Source of the DNA: Roseovarius albus
GTDB taxonomy: Bacteria > Pseudomonadota > Alphaproteobacteria > Rhodobacterales > Rhodobacteraceae
Assembly (NCBI RefSeq): GCF_900172335.1
Contig: NZ_FWFX01000008.1
Coordinates: forward strand, 124,001 to 188,000
Reading direction: 5' to 3'
Length of the DNA: 64,000 nucleotides
A program made the translations under genes and the position numbers. Under the pieces are notes generated by a model. It was not told where the DNA came from and ran no database searches. It was given only the letters and a program-made list of their open reading frames with translations. Positions within the stretch are counted from its first letter, which is position 1. Each line of letters opens with the position of its first letter. Shown here one piece after another: positions 39,331 through 49,618 of the stretch.

Positions 39331-39397
39331 ATCAGAGGCCCTTTTCTGCCGGGATGCGATGGTGTTTATAGGCCACAAATGCGCGAGGAACAGCAAA

Positions 39398-39925
39398 ATG
39401 ACAATGTGGGTTTTTGGTTACGGCTCTTTGGTGTGGAACCCCGGGTTTGAGCCCGCCAACCGGGTGATTGCCACCCTGCCCGGCTATCACCGCAGTTTCT
39501 GTATGCGCAGCATTCACCACCGGGGCACCGAGGAAGAACCTGGGTTGGTTTTGGCGCTGGACGCTGAAGATGGTGCCGAATGCAAGGGTGTGGCGTTTTC
39601 TGTGAAGTCTGGAGAGGAAGAGCGGGTTTTGGCCGACTTGCGCGAGCGGGAGCTGATTTCCTCGGCCTATCTGGAGAAGGACCTGGAGATTGATCTGTCT
39701 GATGGGCGCCGGGTGACGGCCGTGACCTATGTGATTGATCCGGATCACGTGCAGTACTGCCATCTGGAACTGGAAGAGCAGGCGCAGATCATTTCACATG
39801 CAGTTGGCGGGCGCGGGCCGAATACCGAATACTTGTACAATACGGCATCGCATCTGGTGGATCTGGGCATCAAAGATCCGGATCTGGACTGGCTCTCTGC
39901 ACGGGTGCGTGACCTCTGCGCATAA
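39398..39925 (+). CDS. Gamma-glutamylcyclotransferase (ChaC-like)
   Basis: The ATG at 39398 has GAGGAA 9 bases upstream and gives 175 residues beginning MTMWVFGYGSLVW. FGYGSLVWNPGF (6-17) is the GGCT phosphate/substrate loop YGSL, and EKDLEIDL with the catalytic Glu and the C-terminal YLYNTASHLVDLGI match ChaC, which cleaves glutathione to 5-oxoproline and Cys-Gly. It stands 67 bases before the MotA/TolQ-like gene in the same direction, without a visible terminator. Confidence 0.9.
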   Translation: MTMWVFGYGSLVWNPGFEPANRVIATLPGYHRSFCMRSIHHRGTEEEPGLVLALDAEDGAECKGVAFSVKSGEEERVLADLRERELISSAYLEKDLEIDLSDGRRVTAVTYVIDPDHVQYCHLELEEQAQIISHAVGGRGPNTEYLYNTASHLVDLGIKDPDLDWLSARVRDLCA

Positions 39926-39992
39926 ATCCTTGGCTTTGAAACGCATGCGGCGTAACCTGCGCGCAAAAGAACAAGTGCCGGGAGGTGTCCAG

Positions 39993-41180
39993 ATGGACCA
40001 GCCGGACCGCGAGGTCGAGCCGCAGTTTTCGCACCCAGTGAGACAGATCATGCTGATGCTGATCGTTCTGGGCCTGACAGGATTTGGTGCCTTTCTGGCG
40101 CTGCCAAGGGTGATGCCGGTATTCGAGGCGAACCCTTATCTGAACAGTTTCATAATTTTTGTCTTTGCCATCGGGGTGATCGCCTGTTTTTGGCAGGTGT
40201 TTCAACTGATCGGGTCGGTGCGCTGGATCGAAGGTTTTGCCGCGCAGCATCCCGGTCATGAGTTTGTCAAAGCCCCGCAATTGTTGGCAGCGCTGGCGAC
40301 CTTGCTGCGGCAACGTGGGGCGCGGATGCAGATTGCCTCCACCTCGGCGCGGTCGATTTTGGATTCAGTCGCCCAACGGATCGATGAGGCGCGCGAGATC
40401 ACGCGCTACATCGTTAGCATGTTGATTTTCCTTGGTCTTTTAGGGACATTTTATGGTCTTGCAACCACGGTTCCGGCCGTGGTGGACACCATCCGCAGTC
40501 TGGCCCCGCAAGAAGGCGAAGGCGGGGTTGAGGTGTTCAACAGGCTGATGACCGGACTTGAGGCGCAGTTGGGTGGCATGGGCGTGGCGTTTGCATCGTC
40601 ACTCTTGGGACTGGCCGGGTCGTTGGTGGTTGGCCTGCTTGAGCTCTTTGCCGGGCATGGGCAGAACCGGTTTTACCGCGAGCTTGAAGACTGGATGTCG
40701 ACCATCACCCGGGTTGGCTTTGCCGGGGGGGACAGTGATGGATCGGGCGAACCGGACGTTGCGGTGGTCGCTCTGGAACAAATGATGGGGCAGATGGATA
40801 CGCTGCTGATGACACTGGCTGAGACCGACCTGAGCCGCGCCACGGTGGATGAAAAGCTGGGAGCATTATCGGAGTCTGTTGAGCGGCTGACTCACAGGCT
40901 GGGGGAAAGCAATCCGACCAACACGGCACTCATGCGCGTGGCCGAGGGGCAAGAAAGACTATTGGAACATATGGCAGGTCGGCCCGAGACCGCCACTGGC
41001 GAGATGGGACTGGATGCCGAAAGCCGCATGCGCCTGCGGTCGATCGATGTGCAGATGCTACGCATTCTGGAAGAGATCAGCGCCGGCCGGCAGGAAACCA
41101 TGACCGAGATCCGCACCGATCTGGCGGCGCTATCGCGGGTGCTGCACCATAGCGGCCCGGCGCGCGGACGGGGGGAGTAA
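39993..41180 (+). CDS. MotA/TolQ/ExbB-type proton channel family protein
   Basis: GGGAGG at 9-14 bases before the ATG at 39993 (MDQPDREVEP) fixes the start; longer frames upstream lie inside the ChaC-like gene. The 395-residue protein has four hydrophobic helices (about 19-37, 50-72, 139-163 and 193-220). The last two carry the family's characteristic LIFLGLLGTFYGLATTV and LGGMGVAFASSLLGLAGSLVVG. After helix 4 a cytoplasmic tail of about 170 residues holds helices rich in Leu, Met and Glu. It lies 3 bases before the MotB-like gene, so the pair presumably forms an ion-driven motor. Confidence 0.88.
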   Translation: MDQPDREVEPQFSHPVRQIMLMLIVLGLTGFGAFLALPRVMPVFEANPYLNSFIIFVFAIGVIACFWQVFQLIGSVRWIEGFAAQHPGHEFVKAPQLLAALATLLRQRGARMQIASTSARSILDSVAQRIDEAREITRYIVSMLIFLGLLGTFYGLATTVPAVVDTIRSLAPQEGEGGVEVFNRLMTGLEAQLGGMGVAFASSLLGLAGSLVVGLLELFAGHGQNRFYRELEDWMSTITRVGFAGGDSDGSGEPDVAVVALEQMMGQMDTLLMTLAETDLSRATVDEKLGALSESVERLTHRLGESNPTNTALMRVAEGQERLLEHMAGRPETATGEMGLDAESRMRLRSIDVQMLRILEEISAGRQETMTEIRTDLAALSRVLHHSGPARGRGE

Positions 41181-41183
41181 GCC

Positions 41184-42755
41184 ATGGCGCTGTCGCGGCG
41201 AACCGGACAGCGGTTTCAAGCCTCGATCTGGCCGGGGTTTGTCGACGCGATGACAGGACTGTTGCTGGTTCTAATGTTCGTACTGACGATTTTCATGGTG
41301 GTGCAATTTGTGCTACGCGAAACCATCAGCGGGCAAGAAGACCAGTTGGATGAGCTGTCTGGCGAGGTTTCGGCGCTGGCACAGGCGCTTGGACTGGAAC
41401 GGGATCGCAGCAAATCGCTGGAAGAGCGTGTTGGGGCATTGACGGCGACTCTGAGTGATGCACGCGACAAGCAACAACAACAGGAAAATCTGATTGGGGC
41501 ACAACAACGCGCGTTGGAATCAGCAGAAACGCAAATTTCCAGCTTTGAAGAGCAGGTTGCAGGGCTACTGTCACAACGCGACTCTGCGCGTGACCGCGTA
41601 GCCGCGCTTGAAGGGGAACGGGCAGATCTGATCTCGAAGCAAGAGGCGCTCAATTTGGCGCTCGCTGATCTGCGCAACGAGGTCGACGCCAATGCCGAAG
41701 CCGCACGATTGTCCGCCGCCAAGCGTGAGGCACTTGAGGGTTTGCTCGCCGACCTGGAACGTGAGAAGTCGGAATTTGCTGAAAGGCTGAGCGATCAGGA
41801 AGCCAGCCGTCTAGCCGAGGCCGCTGCCGCTGAAGCCTTGCGCGAAAAGTTGAAAGGAGCAGATGCCGAGTTGACGGCGATGACGCTGGCGCTGGAAGAG
41901 CAACGTAAGCAAGCTGAGGAAACGCTTTTGCTATTGGCTGCAGCAGAGGCGGCGAAAGAAGAAGCAGAAAGCCTGCGCGATGCGGATTTGAATCAGCAAG
42001 AGGCCTTACTGGAGATTACGAAACAGCGCCTGAGTGAACAGGAAGAAATGGCACTGGAAGCGCAGAAGCAGCAAATCCTGCTGAACCAACAGGTTGCGGC
42101 TTTGCGCCAGCAACTCTCGAGCCTTCAGGCCTTGTTGGATGATGCCAATGCAAAGGTGGCGACCAGCGACATTCAACTGCAATCGCTGGGGAAAGATCTG
42201 AACACCGCATTGGCACGGGTCGCCTCGGAAGAGCGTCGCCGCAGGGAGTTGGAAGAAGCGGAGCGGTTAAGGCTGGAGGCCGAAAAGCAGGATCTGGAAC
42301 AGTATCGGTCAGAGTTTTTTGGTCGTCTGCGTGCGGTTCTGGGTGCTCAAGAAGGTGTGCGCATTGTTGGCGACCGCTTTGTGTTTTCCTCTGAGGTGCT
42401 GTTTGCCCCCGGCCAGGCGGAGCTTTCCCCTGCTGGGAGGGCGGAGTTGGCCAAGGTGGCGCGCATTCTGGCACGGGTGATCAATGATATTCCGCCCGAG
42501 ATCAATTGGGTTCTGCAGGTTGATGGGCATACCGACAACATTCCACTTTCGAGCCGGGGCAAGATTGCCGATAACTGGGAGTTGAGCCAAGCGCGGGCGC
42601 TGTCAGTGGTGCGCTACATGATCGGGGCATTTGGCTTTCCGCCAGAGCGCCTATCGGCCAACGGTTTTGGAGAGTTTCAGCCGGTTGATACGGCAGACAC
42701 AGCTGAAGCCCGCGCGCAAAACCGGCGAATTGAGTTGAAATTCACTGGAAAATAG
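41184..42755 (+). CDS. MotB/OmpA-like protein with a long periplasmic coiled coil
   Basis: The 523-residue partner of the preceding channel protein has one N-terminal transmembrane helix (about 17-43) with the ion-relay aspartate D21 in FVDAMTGLLL, as in MotB, TolR and ExbD. Residues about 50-385 are one long, Ala-, Glu- and Gln-rich coiled coil. The C-terminal OmpA domain (about 395-523) has DGHTDNIPL, NWELSQARALSVV and NRRIELKF, which bind peptidoglycan. The coiled coil would span some tens of nanometres, longer than the 200-residue linker of MotB. A bidirectional terminator follows. Confidence 0.9.
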   Translation: MALSRRTGQRFQASIWPGFVDAMTGLLLVLMFVLTIFMVVQFVLRETISGQEDQLDELSGEVSALAQALGLERDRSKSLEERVGALTATLSDARDKQQQQENLIGAQQRALESAETQISSFEEQVAGLLSQRDSARDRVAALEGERADLISKQEALNLALADLRNEVDANAEAARLSAAKREALEGLLADLEREKSEFAERLSDQEASRLAEAAAAEALREKLKGADAELTAMTLALEEQRKQAEETLLLLAAAEAAKEEAESLRDADLNQQEALLEITKQRLSEQEEMALEAQKQQILLNQQVAALRQQLSSLQALLDDANAKVATSDIQLQSLGKDLNTALARVASEERRRRELEEAERLRLEAEKQDLEQYRSEFFGRLRAVLGAQEGVRIVGDRFVFSSEVLFAPGQAELSPAGRAELAKVARILARVINDIPPEINWVLQVDGHTDNIPLSSRGKIADNWELSQARALSVVRYMIGAFGFPPERLSANGFGEFQPVDTADTAEARAQNRRIELKFTGK

Positions 42756-42761
42756 GCATGA

Positions 42762-42794
42762 AAAAGGCGCGTCAGTTTTATCTGCGCGCCTTTT
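42762..42794. terminator. Bidirectional terminator between the MotB-like gene and clpA
   Basis: AAAAGGCGCG and CGCGCCTTTT form a perfect 10-base stem with a 13-base loop. The T run suits rightward, and on the other strand leftward, transcription; both genes end here. Confidence 0.8.
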
Positions 42795-42803
42795 ATGCTT
42801 TTA

Positions 42804-45134
42804 TTATTCCGCTGTCAGAAGCGGTGGCTTCTTGCCGGAAATCCGGGGCTGAACCGGCCCTTCTAGGCGAAGATCGATTTTGCCGTCCTTGACGCCAACC
42901 TTGACGATACCGCCTTTGGTCAACTTGCCGAACAGCAATTCCTCGGCCAGCGGTTTTTTGATGTACTCTTGAATGACGCGGCCTAAAGGACGCGCACCCA
43001 TCCGGTCGTCATAGCCCTTATCCGCCAGCCACTCTGCCGCTGGATTGGTCAACTCAATCGTGACATTGCGATCCATCAGCTGTGCCTCAAGCTGCAGCAC
43101 GAACTTTTCGACCACCTGCAGAATGACATCCTTGGGCAGAGGTGCGAAGGAGATCACAGCATCCAAACGATTGCGGAACTCCGGCGTAAAGGTGCGTTCA
43201 ATCGCGGCGGTGTCTTCACCCTCGCGACGGTCGCGACCAAAACCTATGGCCGATTTGGCCTGTTCCGCGGCACCGGCGTTTGAAGTCATGATCAGGATCA
43301 CATTGCGGAAATTGACCGTGCGACCGTTGTGGTCGGTCAGATTACCGTGATCCATCACCTGCAACAGGATGTTGAACACATCCGGGTGCGCCTTTTCAAT
43401 CTCGTCCAGCAGCAGCACACAATGCGGATGCTGGTCGACGCCGTCAGTGAGTAGGCCACCCTGATCAAAGCCGACATAACCCGGAGGCGCGCCAATCAGA
43501 CGCGAGACGGCGTGTTTTTCCATGTACTCCGACATGTCGAAGCGCAGCAGTTCCACGCCGAGCGTATCGGCCAGTTGCTTGGCCACCTCGGTTTTACCGA
43601 CACCGGTTGGACCGGCGAAGAGATAGTTGCCGATGGGCTTTTCCGGCTCGCGCAGGCCCGCCCGCGATAGCTTGATCGCAGACGACAGGGCAACGATGGC
43701 ATTGTCTTGCCCAAAGACCACGCGTTTGAGCGATTTCTCTAGATCCTTGAGCACCTCGGCATCGTCTTTCGACACGTTCTTGGGCGGGATACGAGCGATT
43801 TTAGCGACGACATCTTCGATCTCTTTCGTACCGATGGATTTGCGCCGCTTGGAGGCCACAAGCAGATGCTGGGCCGCGCCCGCCTCGTCAATCACGTCAA
43901 TCGCCTTGTCCGGTAATTTGCGATCATTGATGTAGCGCGCCGAAAGATCCACCGCTGATTTGAGCGCATCATTGGTATATTTGACGCTGTGATGCTCCTC
44001 GAAATAGGGTTTGAGGCCCTTGAGGATCTTGATCGCGTCTTCAACCGTGGGTTCTGCCACATCGATTTTCTGGAACCGGCGCGACAAGGCGCGGTCTTTT
44101 TCAAAATGTTGGCGGAATTCCTTGAAGGTGGTTGACCCCATGCAGCGCAGTTTACCACCCTGCAGGGCAGGTTTGAGCAGGTTGGACGCATCCATCGCGC
44201 CACCGGATGTGGCACCGGCGCCGATCACCGTGTGAATTTCATCGATGAACAGCACCGCATCAGGATGACTTTCCAGCTCGGTCACGACGGCCTTGAGTCG
44301 TTCCTCGAAATCACCGCGGTAACGGGTGCCGGCCAGCAACGCACCCATATCGAGCGAGAAAATGGTGGTTTTTGACAGAACCTCGGGCGTTTCGCCTAGC
44401 ACGATCTTATGGGCCAGGCCCTCGGCAATGGCGGTTTTACCAACGCCGGGATCACCGACCAACAAAGGGTTGTTCTTGCGACGACGGCACAGCACCTGAA
44501 TGCAGCGCTCAACCTCGGAATCGCGACCGATGAGCGGGTCGATATCGCCGCTACGCGATTTTTCATTCAGATCGACGCAATATTTAGACAAAGCAGATTC
44601 ACCGGCCTCCACAGCCTCACTTTCTTGCGTGGAGGAGGAGGTGCTATCCTCTTCATTCGCCCCCTGTACAGGGCGTGCCTCGCCAAAAGCGGGATCCTTG
44701 GCGACACCGTGAGCAATGAAGTTCACCGCGTCATAGCGGGTCATATCTTGTTCTTGCAGGAAGTACGCCGCGTTGGATTCGCGTTCCGCAAAAATCGCAA
44801 CCAGCACATTCGCACCGGTCACTTCGCTGCGGCCCGAGGATTGAACGTGAATCGCCGCGCGCTGAATCACACGCTGGAATGCGGCGGTGGGTACTGCCTC
44901 GGATCCGTCGATGTCGGTCACCAAGTTCACCAGATCCTCGTCGATGAACTCAACCAATGTTTTACGTAATTCTTCGGTATCCACGCTGCACGCTTTGAGC
45001 ACATGTGCGGCATCGGGTTCGTCGATCAGCGCGAGCAATAGATGCTCAAGCGTCGCGAACTCGTGTTGGCGCGCATTGGCCAAAGCCAGTGCGGTGTGGA
45101 TTGCCTGTTCCAGTGTGTTCGAAAATGAAGGCAC
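42804..45134 (-). CDS. clpA: ATP-dependent Clp protease ATP-binding subunit ClpA
   Basis: The 776-residue AAA+ unfoldase feeds substrates to ClpP. I start at GTG 45134 ([16 protein letters not shown]) because AAGGAG lies 10-15 bases upstream; the frame is open to 45203. The N-domain (about 1-145) has two Clp repeats. AAA1 has [16 protein letters not shown]2 has [13 protein letters not shown] and the arginine/sensor region RRFQKIDV in the first module. The ClpP-docking loop appears as AIGFGRD, with Phe in place of the usual Leu. No clpS lies upstream; it may be elsewhere. It ends at the terminator shared with the MotB-like gene. Confidence 0.95.
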   Translation of the reverse strand: MPSFSNTLEQAIHTALALANARQHEFATLEHLLLALIDEPDAAHVLKACSVDTEELRKTLVEFIDEDLVNLVTDIDGSEAVPTAAFQRVIQRAAIHVQSSGRSEVTGANVLVAIFAERESNAAYFLQEQDMTRYDAVNFIAHGVAKDPAFGEARPVQGANEEDSTSSSTQESEAVEAGESALSKYCVDLNEKSRSGDIDPLIGRDSEVERCIQVLCRRRKNNPLLVGDPGVGKTAIAEGLAHKIVLGETPEVLSKTTIFSLDMGALLAGTRYRGDFEERLKAVVTELESHPDAVLFIDEIHTVIGAGATSGGAMDASNLLKPALQGGKLRCMGSTTFKEFRQHFEKDRALSRRFQKIDVAEPTVEDAIKILKGLKPYFEEHHSVKYTNDALKSAVDLSARYINDRKLPDKAIDVIDEAGAAQHLLVASKRRKSIGTKEIEDVVAKIARIPPKNVSKDDAEVLKDLEKSLKRVVFGQDNAIVALSSAIKLSRAGLREPEKPIGNYLFAGPTGVGKTEVAKQLADTLGVELLRFDMSEYMEKHAVSRLIGAPPGYVGFDQGGLLTDGVDQHPHCVLLLDEIEKAHPDVFNILLQVMDHGNLTDHNGRTVNFRNVILIMTSNAGAAEQAKSAIGFGRDRREGEDTAAIERTFTPEFRNRLDAVISFAPLPKDVILQVVEKFVLQLEAQLMDRNVTIELTNPAAEWLADKGYDDRMGARPLGRVIQEYIKKPLAEELLFGKLTKGGIVKVGVKDGKIDLRLEGPVQPRISGKKPPLLTAE

Positions 45135-45262
45135 GTCTGGGGCTCCTTCTGATCTGGGCCGGGGCGTTATGGTAACTCTACAGTGCCCGACCTTAGGCCT
45201 CATGTCTTAAAGTTTGGTCGATATCGCCGCAGCTTCAAGGGCTTTCTGTTCAAATTCGCTCA

Positions 45263-45287
45263 AATTTCCTGACAGTGTGAGGAAATT
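45263..45287 (-). terminator. Hairpin between gloB and clpA
   Basis: AATTTCCT and AGGAAATT are perfect 8-base arms around 9 bases, 15 bases downstream of the gloB stop on its strand. It could end gloB or regulate clpA; there is no long T run. Confidence 0.4.
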
Positions 45288-45301
45288 AGTGATTTTGTTT
45301 A

Positions 45302-46069
45302 TCAAAAGCGGTCTTTTCGCTGACGAATTTCCGCAAAGGTTGAGGAAGCATCCGCGCCCGCCATCCCAAGTTGGGCTTGCAAGGCCGGGTCAGCCGCACG
45401 CAAAAACGGATTTGTGGCCAGCTCTTCGGCCAGTGTTGATGGCACTGTGGGCCGGTTTTCAGCGCGAGCCGCATCAATGTCAGCCGCGCGTTTTTGCAGG
45501 GCTTTATTGTCGGGATCGACGCTGAGAGCGAAGCGCGCGTTGGATTGAGTGTATTCGTGGCCTGAATAGATCACTGTATCCTGTGGCAAGGTGGCAAGCT
45601 TTTGTAAACTCTGCCACATTTGCGGCATTGTACCTTCAAACACGCGTCCACAACCCAGCGCCATCAGGCTGTCAGCAGTAAAGGCGGCCGCGCTATCCGG
45701 AAAATGAAAGGCGATATGGCCGACGGTATGGCCGGAGACATCTAGCACTTTTCCCGCCTCGTTGCCGATCATCACCGTATCGCCTTCATTCACGGCCACA
45801 TCCAGCGGCGGTAGGCGGTGGGCATCTGCCGCGGCCCCTACCACAGTTGCTGGGGCTTCTGCGAGAAGCTCAGGCAGGCCATCAACGTGATCGTAATGGT
45901 GATGTGTCAGCAAAACATGGCTCAATGTCCAACCTGTCCGTTTTAATGCGGCAAGGATTGGTCCGGCCTCGGGGACATCGATGACAGCGGTCCGCCCTGT
46001 ATCTGGCTCATGTGCCAAAAAGGCATAATTGTCAGACAGGCAGGGAATCGTTTCGATTTGTAAGGCCAT
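45302..46069 (-). CDS. gloB: Hydroxyacylglutathione hydrolase (glyoxalase II)
   Basis: The 255-residue enzyme hydrolyses S-lactoylglutathione to lactate and glutathione, completing methylglyoxal removal. The start at 46069 (MALQIETIPCLSDNYAFLA) has GGGGAA 7-12 bases upstream. The two-metal motif THHHYDHVDG, SGHTVGHIAFH, FTADSLMALGCGRVFEG and the C-terminal YSGHEYTQSNARFA, which carries the last metal-binding His, are all in place. It is divergent from the methyltransferase-like gene at 46133. Confidence 0.95.
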   Translation of the reverse strand: MALQIETIPCLSDNYAFLAHEPDTGRTAVIDVPEAGPILAALKRTGWTLSHVLLTHHHYDHVDGLPELLAEAPATVVGAAADAHRLPPLDVAVNEGDTVMIGNEAGKVLDVSGHTVGHIAFHFPDSAAAFTADSLMALGCGRVFEGTMPQMWQSLQKLATLPQDTVIYSGHEYTQSNARFALSVDPDNKALQKRAADIDAARAENRPTVPSTLAEELATNPFLRAADPALQAQLGMAGADASSTFAEIRQRKDRF

Positions 46070-46132
46070 GATGTTTCCCCATTTTATGGTTACTGTTAAG
46101 GTAAAGACTGACCGATCACAGGCCGGACCGCA

Positions 46133-46879
46133 ATGCATCTTGATGTGCAGGATTTGAGAAACTTCTATTATCGCAGTCCGCTTGGTCGGGCGGTGCAGAA
46201 AACTGTACGCGCGGAATTGGCGGAACTGTGGCCCGAATCGAAAGGCCAGACCGTTGCGGGTTACGGGTTTGCTGTCCCGTTTTTGCGACCCTATCTGGCA
46301 GACGCACGGCGGGTGATTGCGCTAATGCCTGCCCCGCAGGGGGTGATTGGCTGGCCTTCGGATGGGCCGAATATCTCAGTTCTGTGTGAGGAAACCCTGT
46401 GGCCGGTTGAAACCGGGCGGTTGGATAAACTGCTGGTCATGCATGGATTGGAAACGTCCGAGCAACCTTCGGCATTATTAGAGGAATGCTGGCGGGTTCT
46501 TGGCCCTGGGGGATCAGCGCTGTTTGTGGTGCCCAACCGGGCAGGCCTGTGGTCACGTTCAGACCAGACGCCTTTTGGATTTGGCCGCCCCTATTCGCAG
46601 TCACAGCTAGAAGCGCAGCTGAAGGACCACAGCTTCTTGCCGGAACGGCACAAGACGACCTTGTATCAACCGCCATCGAACAAGAGATTTTGGCTGAAAA
46701 CCGCAGGCATGTGGGAATCTTTGGGGGGCAAGCTGTCGTTTGTGGCTGCTGGTGGCGTGCTGATCGTACAGGCCAGCAAACGGGTGCAGGCCCCCTCGGG
46801 CCCCGGGTTGCGGGAAACAGTGCGAAAGCCGCTGGAAGTGTTGAAGCCCAAAGTCAAACCTGAGGCAAAACCGGTTTAA
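46133..46879 (+). CDS. SAM-dependent methyltransferase-like protein
   Basis: A 248-residue protein with a Rossmann-like core: [14 protein letters not shown] replaces the normal Gly-rich SAM loop with GYGFA, and [14 protein letters not shown] at about 124-137 is a typical motif after strand 4. [18 protein letters not shown] precedes it. The C-terminus ([10 protein letters not shown]) is a short basic, Pro-rich tail. The degenerate motif I makes activity uncertain; conserved roseobacter relatives are annotated as methyltransferases. It is divergent from gloB and ends 4 bases from the phhB stop. Confidence 0.75.
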   Translation: MHLDVQDLRNFYYRSPLGRAVQKTVRAELAELWPESKGQTVAGYGFAVPFLRPYLADARRVIALMPAPQGVIGWPSDGPNISVLCEETLWPVETGRLDKLLVMHGLETSEQPSALLEECWRVLGPGGSALFVVPNRAGLWSRSDQTPFGFGRPYSQSQLEAQLKDHSFLPERHKTTLYQPPSNKRFWLKTAGMWESLGGKLSFVAAGGVLIVQASKRVQAPSGPGLRETVRKPLEVLKPKVKPEAKPV

Positions 46880-46883
46880 TCGG

Positions 46884-47180
46884 TCATTCTGTCAAGCTAT
46901 CCATTTTGCGGGCAAGTTTGACATCAAGCGCGCTGAGGCCGTCAACTTCGTGGGTGGTCAGCACAACCTCGACCCGGTTGTAGACATTAGACCATTCAGG
47001 ATGGTGGTTCCATTTCTCCGCCCAGATCGCAGCGCGAGTCATGAAGCCAAACGCCTCGATAAAGCTTTTAAACTTGAATTCCTTGTGAATCGCATCGCGC
47101 CCATCGACCATGGCCCAGCCTGTTTCCTGCAGTGGCGTCAGCATGGTTTTCCGGGCGGTATCGCTGAGTTTTTCGGTCAT
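46884..47180 (-). CDS. phhB: Pterin-4a-carbinolamine dehydratase
   Basis: The 98-residue enzyme dehydrates 4a-hydroxytetrahydrobiopterin, recycling the cofactor of aromatic amino acid hydroxylases. EKWNHHPEW (55-63) contains the family motif E-K-x-x-H-H-P with active-site H59 and H60, followed by [21 protein letters not shown]. Normal length. It is the last gene of the leftward ridA-GDPD-GNAT-phhB run, overlapping the GNAT stop by 4 bases. No phenylalanine hydroxylase gene is in the window, so the pterin partner is elsewhere or another use applies. Confidence 0.93.
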   Translation of the reverse strand: MTEKLSDTARKTMLTPLQETGWAMVDGRDAIHKEFKFKSFIEAFGFMTRAAIWAEKWNHHPEWSNVYNRVEVVLTTHEVDGLSALDVKLARKMDSLTE

Positions 47181-48364
47181 TCCTGTTCCTCCACATTTGC
47201 TTTGCGAAACGGCCCATAACGGGTCAAAATCTCGATATCTTCTTCCACTGCATCGCGTTCGGCCAATAGGTAGCTTTGCACGGCTTCGGCGAAACCCGCA
47301 TCTGCCATCCAGTGCAGCGAATATGTATTCACTGGCAGATAGCCCCGGGCAAGTTTGTGTTCGCCTTGTGCGCCCGCTTCGACCCTTTGCAATCCACGCG
47401 CAATGGCAAAATCCATCGCCCTATAATAGCACAGTTCAAAATGGAGGCAGGGATGATGTTCCGAGCACCCCCAATAGCGGCCATAGAGCGCCGACCTGCC
47501 AATGAAATTCATCGCGCCCGCAATAGGCTGGTCATCGCGCAATGCAATAATCAATAGAATGTCATCGCGCAGGTTGTCGTGGGCGATGTCAAAGAATGCG
47601 CGGGTCAGGTAGGGTTGCCCCCATTTGCGGGCACCGGTGTCTTGGTAGAACTCCCAGATCGCATCCCAGTGATGAGGCTGGATGTCATCGCCGGTAAGCG
47701 CGACGATCTGGCCACCGAAATCACTGGCGGTGGCGCGTTCTTTACGGATGTTCTTGCGTTTGCGGGAACTGAGGGAGGTGAGGAAGGCGTCGAAATTGGA
47801 ATAGCCATCGTTGACCCAGTGAAATTGCTGCGAGCTGCGTTGCATCAAGCCCAGATCGGGGCCCCTCTCCCATTCTTTGCGGCTGCAAAAGGTCGCGTGG
47901 AGGGAGGATAGCCCATTTTGGCGGGTCAGTTGAATCGCACCTTGCGCCAGAGCTTGTAGGCCAACGTCCTCAAACCCAGAACGGGTGAGGAAGCGCCGCC
48001 CCGTGACCGGAGTGAAAGGCACGGCAATCTGAAGTTTCGGGTAGTAACGGCCACCGGCACGCTCCCAGGCGTGAGCCCAGTTGTGATCGAAAATATATTC
48101 GCCCTGACTGTGGCCTTTGGCATAAAGCGGGGCGCAGGCAATCATCTGGCCGTTCTGTTCGGCGGTTAAATAGTGGGCTTCCCAGCCAGTGCCCGGACCG
48201 ATTGATCCGCTATCTTCCAAGGCAACGAGAAAGCGATAAGTGGTGAATGGATCTTCAGGGAACCCACCATTCAGCGCCTCGGGACATGCGCAACTGTCCC
48301 AATCTTCTTGCCCGATTGAGGCGAGAGTACTGTGGCGGGTTATGGTTATCTCGTCTTCGCTCAT
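47177..48364 (-). CDS. GNAT/FemAB-like N-acetyltransferase (PF04339 type)
   Basis: The 395-residue protein starts at the ATG at 48364 ([18 protein letters not shown]). It has the large-GNAT pattern of the 'peptidogalycan biosynthesis' family: [15 protein letters not shown] in the middle, [29 protein letters not shown] (two strands), [35 protein letters not shown], and PVNTYSLHW near the end. The family is probably an acyl- or aminoacyl-transfer enzyme, but the acceptor is unknown. It is in the ridA-GDPD operon: 28 bases after GDPD, and 4 bases of overlap with phhB. Confidence 0.85.
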   Translation of the reverse strand: MSEDEITITRHSTLASIGQEDWDSCACPEALNGGFPEDPFTTYRFLVALEDSGSIGPGTGWEAHYLTAEQNGQMIACAPLYAKGHSQGEYIFDHNWAHAWERAGGRYYPKLQIAVPFTPVTGRRFLTRSGFEDVGLQALAQGAIQLTRQNGLSSLHATFCSRKEWERGPDLGLMQRSSQQFHWVNDGYSNFDAFLTSLSSRKRKNIRKERATASDFGGQIVALTGDDIQPHHWDAIWEFYQDTGARKWGQPYLTRAFFDIAHDNLRDDILLIIALRDDQPIAGAMNFIGRSALYGRYWGCSEHHPCLHFELCYYRAMDFAIARGLQRVEAGAQGEHKLARGYLPVNTYSLHWMADAGFAEAVQSYLLAERDAVEEDIEILTRYGPFRKANVEEQE

Positions 48365-48392
48365 GCGGTTCCCCTGCCCCAATTTGCGCTTT

Positions 48393-49160
48393 CTATGCCG
48401 GGTATTGGGCGAGATATTTCTCGAAGGTGACGTTGTCTGCAACCTCGCGGGCCTTGGCCTCCTCTATGGGCGAGCGAATTGTCCAGCACAAGACCGAGGC
48501 ACCAGCTGCTTTGAGTTCGGCCACCCGTGGACGTGCCAGATCGGACCAACGATGAGAGATGAAGGAAGCTTTGCAGCGGTCGTAATCAACGATGTCCCGC
48601 AGTCTACGCCGAGTCTTTGGCGACAGGAGCGGTTCATCCTTGAGACTGTAGGCTTGGGTGACCAAACCGCGCGCGGTGTCTGGCGACAGGTCTGACAGTT
48701 GCGCCACCGAGTGGGGATTGAAGGACATCACGGCCACCGGCCCCTCATATCCGGCCAGATCGCGGGCGACGGCTTGTTCCAACGCGCCATCGGTTTCGCC
48801 CATTGCACCGTGTTGATCTTTGAGTTCGATCAGCAGCGGGACCTGCCCTGCGACCAGTTCCAGCACCTCCGCAAGGGTCGGAATGCCTTCATTTCCGCCA
48901 GAGAGAGTGATTTGCCCAAGGTCCTCAGCGCTGCGGTCTCGCACTTTTCCCTTGAGCCCCGTCAGGCGGGACAGGTCATAATCGTGAAAAACCATGGCCT
49001 GCCCGTCATTGGACAGTTGCAGGTCAATCTCGATCCCATAGCCAGCATCCATCGCCGCGCGGATTGCTGCGCGCGAGTTTTCAGGCCGCCCCTCGGCCTT
49101 GTCGTGCAAGGCGCGATGAGCAAGCGGGATCTGGTGGAACACCTCGGGCAGCGGGATCAT
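48393..49160 (-). CDS. Glycerophosphodiester phosphodiesterase family protein
   Basis: A 255-residue GDPD TIM barrel that would hydrolyse glycerophosphodiesters to glycerol-3-phosphate and an alcohol. LAHRALHDKAEGRPENS (about 13-29) gives the catalytic His and the Glu of ENS; EIDLQLSNDGQAMVFHDYDLSRLTG gives the metal-binding E-x-D and the second His. No signal peptide, so cytoplasmic (UgpQ-like). Its start overlaps the ridA stop by 4 bases, and it is followed by the GNAT-like gene. Confidence 0.93.
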   Translation of the reverse strand: MIPLPEVFHQIPLAHRALHDKAEGRPENSRAAIRAAMDAGYGIEIDLQLSNDGQAMVFHDYDLSRLTGLKGKVRDRSAEDLGQITLSGGNEGIPTLAEVLELVAGQVPLLIELKDQHGAMGETDGALEQAVARDLAGYEGPVAVMSFNPHSVAQLSDLSPDTARGLVTQAYSLKDEPLLSPKTRRRLRDIVDYDRCKASFISHRWSDLARPRVAELKAAGASVLCWTIRSPIEEAKAREVADNVTFEKYLAQYPA

Positions 49161-49618
49161 TTGATCTGGAAGATGCCTTCGATTTCGACTGCAACGCCAA
49201 ACGGCAACGAGGCTGCAGAAACAGCCGAACGCGAGTGTTTGCCCGCGTCACCCAACGCTTCGCCGATAAAATCGGATGCGCCGTTCACGACGGCAGGCTG
49301 TTCGCCATAGTCCGCTGTAGAGTTCACGAAGCCGGTCAGTTTAATCACGCGCACAAGACGGTCCAGATCACCACCGCATGCGGCTTTGACTTGGGCCAGC
49401 AGGGCAATGGCACAGATTTTCGCCGCTGCGGCACCATCTTCGGTGCTCATATCATCGCCCATTTTGCCCACAATCAGGCCATCGTCACCCTTGGAAATCT
49501 GACCGGACACATAAACAATGTCGCCAACCTGCACATAGGGCACATAGTTTGCCGCCGGTGCTGGCGCGTCTGGCAGGGTCACGCCCAATTCGGCCAGTTT
49601 CGATTCAAACTTTCCCAT
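49157..49618 (-). CDS. RidA family protein
   Basis: The 153-residue YjgF/RidA-like protein acts on reactive enamine/imine intermediates, at least in RidA proper. It starts MGKFESKLAELGVTLPDAPAPAANYVPY and has VYVSGQIS and VIKLTGFVNSTADYGEQPAVVNGASDFIGEAL, typical of the longer roseobacter RidA group (153 rather than about 128 residues). The key Arg of canonical RidA (Arg105 in the SARVxVEV motif) is replaced here by S-R-S-A-V-S, so a changed activity is possible. It heads a four-gene operon with GDPD. Confidence 0.88.
   Translation of the reverse strand: MGKFESKLAELGVTLPDAPAPAANYVPYVQVGDIVYVSGQISKGDDGLIVGKMGDDMSTEDGAAAAKICAIALLAQVKAACGGDLDRLVRVIKLTGFVNSTADYGEQPAVVNGASDFIGEALGDAGKHSRSAVSAASLPFGVAVEIEGIFQIK

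Noticed and set aside
39993..42755. Zorya anti-phage defence (ZorA/ZorB)
   Set aside because: Only the two motor genes are present, with no ZorC/D/E partners, and the neighbours are housekeeping genes.
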